Shown here piece by piece: positions 7,146 to 13,113 of a stretch of 19,933 nucleotides of DNA. The notes beneath the pieces are model-generated. The model saw only the letters and a program-made list of their open reading frames with translations, was not told the DNA's origin and ran no database searches. This stretch comes from an uncultured Oscillospiraceae bacterium (GTDB taxonomy: Bacteria > Bacillota > Clostridia > Oscillospirales > Oscillospiraceae): positions 5,717-25,649 of the forward strand of contig CAJUCB010000023.1 in the NCBI GenBank assembly GCA_910584805.1. Direction: 5' to 3'. How positions within the stretch are numbered: the first letter of the stretch is position 1; every line of letters starts with the position of its first letter. The position numbers and the translations under genes are program-made.

Positions 7146-8375
7146 ATGGCAGAGAAGAAAAAGACGGTGGAGGCCGCCGCCCCCGCCGCAGACAAAAAGA
7201 AGGCCCTAGAGACCGCCATGGCCCAGATCGAAAAGACCTACGGCAAGGGCTCCATCATGCGCCTGGGGGACAACAGCCGGGTGCAGGTGGAGAGCATCCC
7301 CACAGGCTCCCTGGCCCTGGACCTGGCCCTGGGAATCGGCGGGGTGCCCCGGGGGCGCATTGTGGAGATTTACGGGCCGGAATCCTCCGGTAAGACCACA
7401 TTGGCCCTGCACATCGCCGCCGAGGCCCAGAAGCGGGGGGGCGAGGTGGCTTTCATCGACGCCGAGCACGCCTTGGACCCCGTCTACGCCCGGGCCCTGG
7501 GGGTGAACATCGACAACATGCTCATCTCCCAGCCGGACACCGGGGAGCAGGGCTTGGAAATCTGCGAGGCCCTGGTGCGCTCCGGGGCCCTGGACGTGAT
7601 TGTGGTGGACTCCGTGGCCGCCCTGGTGCCCCAAGCGGAGATCGTAGGGGACATGGGGGACTCCCATGTGGGCCTGTTGGCCCGGCTCATGAGCCAGGCC
7701 CTGCGGAAGCTGGCAGGCTCCATCTCCAAGACCCACTGTGTGGTGATCTTCATCAACCAACTGCGGGAAAAGGTGGGGGTGGTGTACGGCAACCCGGAGG
7801 TCACCACCGGGGGCCGTGCCCTGAAGTTTTACTCCTCCGTGCGCATCGACGTGCGCCGGGTGGAGGGCATCAAGTCCGGCACCGAGCTCATCGGCAACCA
7901 CACCCGGGCGAAGGTGGTGAAAAATAAGGTGGCGCCCCCCTTCCGGGAGGCGGAGTTTGATATTATGTACGGCGAGGGCATCTCCAAATACGGGGAGATG
8001 GTGGACCTGGCGGTGAAGCTGGACATCATCCAAAAAAGCGGCTCCTGGTTCTCTATGGGTGAGGAGCGTATCGGCCAAGGCCGGGACTCCGCCAAGAAGT
8101 ATTTGAAGGACAACCCGGAGATCTGCGAGCGGGTGGAGGCGGAAATCCGCCAGAACTCCTTTAAGCTCATGAGCGCCCAGTCCCAGGCCGCCGCCCGGGC
8201 CGCCGGACGGGCCCCCCAAGAGGAAACCGAGGCCCAAGGGGAGGCCCAGGAGGCTGCGCCGGAGGAGGCTGTGCCCCTCCCGGAGGAACCCCCGGAGGGG
8301 AAGCCTGAGGGCAAGCTGACGGTGCCCAAGGGCGTGGACGTAAGCGCCGATGACTTCGACGACGATGCGCCTTGA
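7146..8375 (+). CDS. recA: Recombinase RecA
   Basis: A 409-residue RecA, the ATP-dependent DNA strand-exchange protein that also promotes LexA self-cleavage. Walker A is GPESSGKT (77-84). Walker B is in VIVVDSVAALVP, and FINQLREKVGVVYGNPEVTTGG covers the L2 region. The core ends near 342. The last 67 residues (343-409) form an Ala/Glu/Pro-rich tail ending DDFDDDAP; this is longer than the common RecA length of about 350. Start ATG 7146 lies directly after the prmC stop, with AGGAGGAG upstream. recX follows and overlaps. An SOS (LexA) box of its own is not evident, so expression may come from the operon. Confidence 0.98.
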   Translation: MAEKKKTVEAAAPAADKKKALETAMAQIEKTYGKGSIMRLGDNSRVQVESIPTGSLALDLALGIGGVPRGRIVEIYGPESSGKTTLALHIAAEAQKRGGEVAFIDAEHALDPVYARALGVNIDNMLISQPDTGEQGLEICEALVRSGALDVIVVDSVAALVPQAEIVGDMGDSHVGLLARLMSQALRKLAGSISKTHCVVIFINQLREKVGVVYGNPEVTTGGRALKFYSSVRIDVRRVEGIKSGTELIGNHTRAKVVKNKVAPPFREAEFDIMYGEGISKYGEMVDLAVKLDIIQKSGSWFSMGEERIGQGRDSAKKYLKDNPEICERVEAEIRQNSFKLMSAQSQAAARAAGRAPQEETEAQGEAQEAAPEEAVPLPEEPPEGKPEGKLTVPKGVDVSADDFDDDAP

Positions 8376-8985
8376 GAAATTGCTCCCCCCAGCCCGGCCG
8401 GGGAAGCCCTGGCGGGCTTGCTTGGAGGGGGGCGAGGTGCTCCACATCCCAGAGGGGACCGTGGCGGACCACGCCCTCTACCAGGGGATGGAGTTAGGGG
8501 AGGAGACCTTAACGGCCTTGAAAGCCGCGGCCTCCACGGCCCTGCTCCGGGAGCGGGCGGTGGGCTGGCTCAGCCACCGGCCCCTGAGTGCCGGGGAGCT
8601 AAAGGAACGGCTCCGAGCCAAGGGGGCCACCCCAGGCCAGGCGGAGGAAATTGCCGCCTGGGTCCAGGCCATCGGTTTGCTCAACGAGCTGGATTACGCC
8701 AAGGCCCTGGTGGGGCACTACCAGGCCAAGGGCTATGGGCTGTATAAGATCAAGGACGAGCTCTACCGCCGCAAGGTCCCCCGGGAGCACTGGGAGGAGG
8801 CCTTGGGGGAGATGGAGGCGCCGGACGACGCCATAGACCGCTTCCTGGCCAAGCGGGTCACAGACCCCACGGACAGGAAACAGCTAAAAAAAGCCTCGGA
8901 CGCCCTGGCGCGCCGGGGCTTCTCCTGGAGCCAGGTGGCCGAGGGCATAGAACGGCTGCGGGAGGGTACAGATTGGAGGGACTGA
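8365..8985 (+). CDS. recX: Regulatory protein RecX
   Basis: A 206-residue RecX, which binds RecA filaments and limits their activity. The start MRLEKLLPP is typical; ATG 8365 overlaps the recA stop by 11 bases, while an ATG at 8350 would add five atypical residues. RecX three-helix repeats are visible: RAVGWLSHRPLSAGELKERL, then GLLNELDYAKALVGHYQAKG with KIKDELYRRKVPREHWEEAL, then DRFLAKRVTD and DALARRGFSWSQVAEGIERL. Translation is probably coupled to recA. The rimO start lies one base after its stop. Confidence 0.92.
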   Translation: MRLEKLLPPARPGKPWRACLEGGEVLHIPEGTVADHALYQGMELGEETLTALKAAASTALLRERAVGWLSHRPLSAGELKERLRAKGATPGQAEEIAAWVQAIGLLNELDYAKALVGHYQAKGYGLYKIKDELYRRKVPREHWEEALGEMEAPDDAIDRFLAKRVTDPTDRKQLKKASDALARRGFSWSQVAEGIERLREGTDWRD

Positions 8986-8986
8986 C

Positions 8987-10324
8987 ATGAAGGTCGGTTT
9001 TATATCCCTGGGCTGCGCCAAAAATCAAGTGAACTGCGAGCAGATGATTTGGCAGGCCTATGAGGCGGGGTACGACGTGGCCCTGGACTGTGAGGACTGT
9101 GACGTGGCGGTGGTGAACACCTGCGGCTTCCTCCAAGAGGCCAAGGAGGAGGCCTTGGGGGAAATTGCCCGGCTGGTGGAGCAGAAACGGGCTGGGGGCC
9201 TGAAAAAGCTCATCGTCACCGGCTGTATGGCCCAGCGCTTCCAGGCGGAATTGTCCAGCCTCTGCCCGGAGGTGGACGGGTTTATCGGCGTGTCCGGCTA
9301 TGAACACGTGGCCCAGGTGATTGGCCAGGCCTTGGAGGGGCAGCACCCCGCCCTGTTTGGGGACATCCACGCCCCGGTGCCGGAGACGGACCGGGTGGTG
9401 TGTACCTCTGACCACTGGGCCTGGCTGCGCATCGCCGAGGGCTGCGACAACCACTGCGCCTATTGCGTCATCCCCTCCATCCGGGGGCGCTTCCGCAGCC
9501 GCCCAGAGGAAGCCATCCTGGCGGAGGCCCGGGAGCTGGCCCAGGCGGGGATGAAGGAGCTCATTGTGGTGGCCCAGGATATTACCCGCTATGGCCTGGA
9601 CCTCTACGGGCGGCGGACCCTGGGAGAGTTATTGCAAAAGCTCTGCCAGGTGGAGGGCATCCACTGGATTCGCCTCCACTACCTCTACCCCGACGAGATC
9701 GACGAGCAGTTGATCCAGGTGATTGCCCAGGAGCCGAAGATTGTGAAGTATCTGGATATCCCCATCCAGCACATCAGCGACCCCATATTGAAGGCCATGA
9801 GGCGGCGGGGGACCGGGGAGGAAATCCGGGCCCTGTTCACCAAGCTCCGGGGGCAGATTCCCGGCCTGGTGCTGCGCACCAGCTTGATTGCCGGCTTCCC
9901 CGGAGAGACAGAGGCGGATTTTGAGGCCCTGTGTGAGTTCCTGTTGGAGTATCGCCTCCAACGGGCGGGGGTGTTTGCCTACTCCCCGGAGGCAGGCAGC
10001 GCCGCGGCGTCGTTCCCCGGCCAGGTGGACGAGGACGTGAAGCGCCGCCGGGTGGAGCTGCTCACGGACTTGCAGCTGCGCATCACCGACGACTACGCTG
10101 CCAGCCAGGTAGGCCAGGTGTTGGAGGTGCTGTGCGAGGGCTACGATGAGGAGACGGAGCTCTACTATGGCCGCTCCTATGCCGATTCCCCGGAAATTGA
10201 TGGCATGGTCCACTTTGAAGGGGAGGAAGGGGGCGTGGCCCCCGGCGGGTTTTACCAGGTGCGCATCACCAACGTCTATGACGGGGAGCTGATTGGGGTG
10301 CGCCAGGAGGAGGAGACGGAATGA
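8987..10324 (+). CDS. rimO: Ribosomal protein S12 methylthiotransferase RimO
   Basis: A 445-residue radical SAM enzyme that methylthiolates an aspartate of ribosomal protein S12. The N-terminal UPF0004 domain (about 1-120) carries cluster ligands C10 (SLGCAKNQVN), C46 (NTCGF) and C80 (TGCMAQR). The radical SAM cluster is C153/C157/C160 in GCDNHCAYCVIPSIRGRFRS. HYLYPDEID and YLDIPIQHISD are RimO-type rather than MiaB-type segments. A TRAM-like C-terminal domain (about 370-440) ends the protein. Start ATG 8987 is one base after recX, and the stop overlaps the pgsA start by four bases. Confidence 0.95.
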   Translation: MKVGFISLGCAKNQVNCEQMIWQAYEAGYDVALDCEDCDVAVVNTCGFLQEAKEEALGEIARLVEQKRAGGLKKLIVTGCMAQRFQAELSSLCPEVDGFIGVSGYEHVAQVIGQALEGQHPALFGDIHAPVPETDRVVCTSDHWAWLRIAEGCDNHCAYCVIPSIRGRFRSRPEEAILAEARELAQAGMKELIVVAQDITRYGLDLYGRRTLGELLQKLCQVEGIHWIRLHYLYPDEIDEQLIQVIAQEPKIVKYLDIPIQHISDPILKAMRRRGTGEEIRALFTKLRGQIPGLVLRTSLIAGFPGETEADFEALCEFLLEYRLQRAGVFAYSPEAGSAAASFPGQVDEDVKRRRVELLTDLQLRITDDYAASQVGQVLEVLCEGYDEETELYYGRSYADSPEIDGMVHFEGEEGGVAPGGFYQVRITNVYDGELIGVRQEEETE

Positions 10325-10828
10325 ATACGGCCAATAAGCTCACCCTGGCCAGGGTGGTGGCCATCCCGCTGTTTATCGTCCTGCTGTACTGGGACTTCCC
10401 CCACCACCTCTGGGTGGCCTTGGGGGTGTTCATCCTGGCCAGCATCACGGACTTTGTGGACGGCTACGTGGCCCGGCATTACAATCAAATCACGGATTTT
10501 GGAAAGTTCATGGACCCCCTGGCGGATAAGCTCCTGGTGATGTCAGCCATGGCGTGGTTCGTGGAGGCGGGATGGATGCCCGCTTGGGCGTTCTTCATCG
10601 TCATTGCCCGGGAGCTGGCGGTGACGGGGATGCGGCCGGGTGATCGCGGCGGGGAAGTCCGGGAAGGTCAAGACGGCCTCCACCATGGTGGGCATCTGCC
10701 TGATGCTGGCCTTCCCCACAGAACCCCTGATCCTGATATGTACCATCGTCATTTTGGTCACCACGGTGTATTCCGGGGTGGAGTATTTCGTCCAGAACCG
10801 GGACGTGTTCCGGGACGGGGCGGCATAA
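10321..10828 (+). pseudogene. pgsA: Phosphatidylglycerophosphate synthase PgsA, frame-disrupted
   Basis: PgsA makes phosphatidylglycerol phosphate from CDP-diacylglycerol and glycerol-3-phosphate in the membrane. The frame from ATG 10321 encodes the N-terminal helices and the complete CDP-alcohol phosphotransferase motif (DFVDGYVAR, then DFGKFMDPLAD). It continues to ELAVTGMR near 10635. The rest of the family sequence, VIAAGKSGKVKTASTM to VYSGVEYFVQNRDVFRDG, resumes in the +1 frame from 10640 and stops at 10828. Relatives usually have about 8 residues between TG(L/M)R and VIAA. Here only four bases lie between those codons, so about 20 bases appear to be missing. As written, the first frame runs on out of the family and through the terminator to 10998. 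Sequencing error, assembly error and a true lesion are all possible; the gene is normally essential. Confidence 0.88.
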
Positions 10829-10836
10829 TGATTCAA

Positions 10837-10868
10837 AAAGGGCTGTTGCGGGGAAGCAACAGCCCTTT
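10837..10868. terminator. Bidirectional terminator after pgsA
   Basis: A 13-bp perfect stem (AAAGGGCTGTTGC with GCAACAGCCCTTT) closes a 6-base loop. It ends the rightward core operon and, read leftward (CCCTTTTTG), ends the convergent hypothetical gene that stops at 10871. Confidence 0.9.
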
Positions 10869-10870
10869 GT

Positions 10871-11311
10871 TTATGTGGGGCCCTCCAAGCGGAGGGAGTG
10901 GAGAAGGGATTGTACGCCGGGATGCTGTTGGGCGCTGTGGAGGCCGTTCTCCGTGGAGAGGACCAGGACAAACGCATTCTGCTCATACCGGCCGTTAAAA
11001 TCCAGGCGCAGTTCGTAATACATCAGGCGGCCGTCGGTGCAGCTTACCTCGCTGCCAGGGAGGCCGTTGTGGGTGACGGGGGTGATGGGGCTGTCCTGTT
11101 CCAGGCCCGCGATATCGGTGAAGAGATAGGACAGCTCGGTTTCGGCGTCCATACAGCCGTGGTTGACCCGCAGCTCTAAGGTGAAGCTGTGGTCCGGCGG
11201 GGCCAGGGTGAGGCTGGAATCCTCTCCGGAGCAGTCCTCAAAAAGGAAGCCCTCTGGAATCTGGAAGGAGATGTTGTCTAGGTGGAAGCGGCTGTTTTCA
11301 TAACGTAACAT
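10871..11311 (-). CDS. Hypothetical 146-residue protein
   Basis: I do not recognise the family. ATG 11311 has a very good ribosome site, AGGAGG, 7 bases upstream. The protein has no signal peptide and no membrane segment, and looks like an alternating beta-strand fold (for example FTLELRVNHG, MYYELRLDFNG, AFVLVLS). The start, SRFHLDNISFQIPEGFLFED, and the ending HPGVQSLLHSLRLE recall small phage-lifecycle or DUF1795-like domains of the shape 'F.I.(I)P.GF...', but this is only a resemblance. It follows the XRE regulator gene by 18 bases, so the two are probably one transcript. Confidence 0.75.
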   Translation of the reverse strand: MLRYENSRFHLDNISFQIPEGFLFEDCSGEDSSLTLAPPDHSFTLELRVNHGCMDAETELSYLFTDIAGLEQDSPITPVTHNGLPGSEVSCTDGRLMYYELRLDFNGRYEQNAFVLVLSTENGLHSAQQHPGVQSLLHSLRLEGPT

Positions 11312-11329
11312 GGAAATACCTCCTAAAAG

Positions 11330-11578
11330 TCAAGGATGAATGGAGTTGTCCTTGAGCAATATGTAGGGTTCGACCTCCAATGCATCGGCAATTTTGAAGA
11401 TGGTGTCCAAGCTCGTCCCAACCCAAGCGATTTCTGTTTTACTCACTCTTGAGCGCTCAAGCCCTGCCTTCTCCGCAAGCTGTTCCTGGGTAAGCCCCTG
11501 CTGCTTGCGGTGGTAGGCAATATTGAGTCCCAGGGTGCGGTATCTTGACTTATATTCTTGAATCATACTGTGCCACAT
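11330..11578 (-). CDS. XRE-family HTH transcriptional regulator
   Basis: An 82-residue cytosolic DNA-binding protein made of a single Cro/C1-type HTH domain. The helix-turn-helix is visible in LGLNIAYHRKQQGLTQEQLA, EKAGLERSRVSKTE and TSLDTIFKIADALEVEPYIL. ATG 11578 is the longest start; ATG 11566 (MIQEYKSR) is equally possible, and neither has a strong ribosome site. The upstream region holds several repeats that could be its operators. It is likely co-transcribed with the unknown gene after it and may regulate that pair or the divergent lysis-like genes (inference). Confidence 0.88.
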   Translation of the reverse strand: MWHSMIQEYKSRYRTLGLNIAYHRKQQGLTQEQLAEKAGLERSRVSKTEIAWVGTSLDTIFKIADALEVEPYILLKDNSIHP

Positions 11579-11819
11579 CCAGATTATTTTTATCCTGAAT
11601 ATATTCTATATGGGAGAGGGAGGCTTATCCACTTCCTGGATTTCATCAAAATATACCTATAATTCATCAAATTTCGTGCCCCATTACGCAAGCTACCGTT
11701 ACGGAACGGTACGTTTGTAAAGCGTAGTGGTGAAAAAATTTTTTCCCAAGGTGTACCCAACCGTCCCCAAATCCCGCCTGTCCCAGGAGAGGTGAACCCA
11801 AGGGAAAGGAGGGAAGGAC
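11579..11819. promoter_or_regulatory. AT-rich divergent intergenic region with several repeats
   Basis: No gene is seen in these 241 bases. They hold a palindrome GAATATATTC (11597-11606) and a direct repeat TTCATCAAA (11642-11650 and 11663-11671, starts 21 bases apart). There is also an inverted repeat TACCGTT/AACGGTA (11694-11711) nested inside TACGC/GCGTA (11685-11726), and a palindrome GAAAAAATTTTTTC (11732-11745). A weak leftward promoter (TGGATA, 17 bases, TAGAAT) may overlap the first palindrome. The repeats suit binding by the XRE protein, but that is unproven. Confidence 0.45.
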
Positions 11820-12593
11820 ATGAAACAACCTGTATCGTACCTACAGACAGACCCCCGCTGGGGGGGACAGGACTACTCAGCCGCCGGGGAGCGCACCACC
11901 ATTGGGGCCTCCGGCTGTGGGCCCACGGCCATGGCCATGGTGCTGGCCACCTGGGTGGACCCGTCCATTACCCCGGCCACGGAGTGTGCCTGGGCCTTGG
12001 CCAAGGGCTACAAGGCCCCCCACCAGGGGACCTATTACGGCTACTTTGCCAAGGCTGCCGCCCGTTTCGGCCTGCGCTGCACCCAATGCAACTGGAACAG
12101 CCTCTATGGCAACAGCCAGAGCAGCGTACACGCCCAGGCCAAGGCGGCCCTGGACGCCGGTGGGCTGGTGATTGCCTGCATGGGCAAGGGCAACTGGACC
12201 AGCTCTGGGCATTACGTTTTGCTGTGGGACATGGTGGGGGACACCGTCTACATCAACGACCCCGCCAGCACCCTGCCCCGGCGGACCCGGGGCAGCTATG
12301 CCCTGTTCCGGCAGCAGGTGAAGTATTACTGGGTGATTGAGGCACCGGAGAGAGAGGAGGACATGGACATGAGGATCGACGAATGGATTCAGAGCATGAG
12401 CGGAGAGCAAGCGTATCAACTGATGGAGAAGGCCAGCCAATACGCCGGGACCATCCAGGAACCGGCGTGGAGCCAGGGGGAGGGCCACTGGGCCCAGGCT
12501 GCGGCGGCAGGGGTGGTGGACGGCACCGGCCCCGAACGCTATGTGAAGCGGGACGAGCTGGTGGCGGTGTTGGGCCGCCGGGGTCTGCTGTGA
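11820..12593 (+). CDS. C39-like cysteine peptidase, endolysin-like
   Basis: A 257-residue protein. Residues 1-175 form a papain-like C39-type domain: C33 in SGCGPTAMAMVL, H131 in SGHYVLLWDM and N146/D147 in VYINDPAS make a plausible Cys-His-Asn/Asp set. A linker rich in Glu/Asp (175-185) leads to a C-terminal part with EPAWSQGEGHWAQAAAAGVVDGTG-type residues (215-257), ending in a helix YVKRDELVAVLGRRGLL. That tail resembles those on clostridial prophage lysins and SLH-like modules. There is no signal peptide, as expected if a holin releases it; a holin-like gene follows. ATG 11820 has AAAGGAGGG upstream. Cell-wall hydrolysis is inferred from context, and simple peptidase activity is the alternative. 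Confidence 0.8.
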   Translation: MKQPVSYLQTDPRWGGQDYSAAGERTTIGASGCGPTAMAMVLATWVDPSITPATECAWALAKGYKAPHQGTYYGYFAKAAARFGLRCTQCNWNSLYGNSQSSVHAQAKAALDAGGLVIACMGKGNWTSSGHYVLLWDMVGDTVYINDPASTLPRRTRGSYALFRQQVKYYWVIEAPEREEDMDMRIDEWIQSMSGEQAYQLMEKASQYAGTIQEPAWSQGEGHWAQAAAAGVVDGTGPERYVKRDELVAVLGRRGLL

Positions 12594-12630
12594 TGGAAGA
12601 AAGGGATCATTTGGTAAAGGAGGACAGGAA

Positions 12631-12936
12631 ATGACAGGATTACAGGAATTGACCAGTGGGGTACTGGCGGCGGCGCTGGTTTTGACGGCGGCCACCAACA
12701 TTATCGTGCAGGTGCTGAAAACGCTGCTCCCCGCCAGCCTGCCCACCAGCCTTTTGGCGCTGCTGGTGGCCATGGCGGTGACCCTGACGGCCTTTGCCGC
12801 CTACTGCGCGGTGGTGGCGCTGCACCCGGCCTGGTACATGACCGCCGGGGCTGTGGGCCTGGGGCTGTTTGTGGCCTATGGGGCCATGTTCGGCTTTGAC
12901 AAATTGAAGGAGGCCTTGGAGCGGTTCAAGATGTGA
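12631..12936 (+). CDS. Holin-like small membrane protein
   Basis: A 101-residue protein with three likely hydrophobic segments (about 8-32, 38-63 and 70-90) and a charged C-terminus DKLKEALERFKM, the size and shape of phage holins. ATG 12631 has AAAGGAGG 8 bases upstream. It follows the C39-like peptidase by 37 bases, and a strong terminator follows it. The peptidase and holin order is that of a phage lysis cassette, yet no capsid, tail, terminase or integrase gene is in the window. It may be a relic of a prophage or a domesticated release system. The holin assignment rests on topology and position. Confidence 0.7.
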   Translation: MTGLQELTSGVLAAALVLTAATNIIVQVLKTLLPASLPTSLLALLVAMAVTLTAFAAYCAVVALHPAWYMTAGAVGLGLFVAYGAMFGFDKLKEALERFKM

Positions 12937-12944
12937 CCCCCACG

Positions 12945-12995
12945 ATCCCCCTCCATCCCGGTGCGTGCTGTGCCGGGATGGAGGGGGATTTTTTT
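12945..12995 (+). terminator. Strong rho-independent terminator after the holin-like gene
   Basis: A perfect 16-bp stem (12945-12960 with 12974-12989, containing CCCCCTCCATCCCG) closes a 13-base loop and is followed directly by a T run of seven. Confidence 0.93.
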
Positions 12996-13039
12996 GGCAT
13001 AAGAGGGGTGGTTGTGGAGGGAGTTGTGGCCTCTTTGCT

Positions 13040-13066
13040 TAATTTTTTCCCCTAACAGGACGATAG
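13040..13066 (+). promoter_or_regulatory. Sigma-28 (SigD/FliA)-like promoter of the flagellin-like gene
   Basis: TAAT (13040-13043), 15 bases, then GACGATAG (13059-13066). The enteric sigma-28 consensus is TAAA-N15-GCCGATAA, so 9 of 12 positions match with the exact spacing, and the CGATA core is intact. Transcription would start near 13074, leaving about 40 bases to the GTG start. A sigma-A reading (TATTAT at 13068-13073) has only a poor -35. Confidence 0.6.
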
Positions 13067-13113
13067 GTATTATAAAAAGTGAATGCAACAGCGTGTGGAA
13101 GGAGGCCCTAACG

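Noticed and set aside
7206..8447. Long leftward open frame antisense to recA
   Set aside because: It is the mirror of a certain recA gene, with biased low-complexity composition.
10640..10998. Chimeric 225-residue protein read through from pgsA past the terminator
   Set aside because: The sequence after the frame break leaves the family, is low-complexity, and crosses a 13-bp terminator stem and the antisense of the next gene.
11820..12593. C39 peptidase of a bacteriocin export system
   Set aside because: No ABC transporter domains, and no precursor peptide gene with a double-glycine leader was noticed nearby. The next gene is holin-like.
13012..13113. Extended N-terminus of the flagellin-like protein from ATG 13012
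   Set aside because: The extension runs through the predicted promoter, and an AAGGAGG stands correctly before GTG 13114. The extra residues are not flagellin-like.
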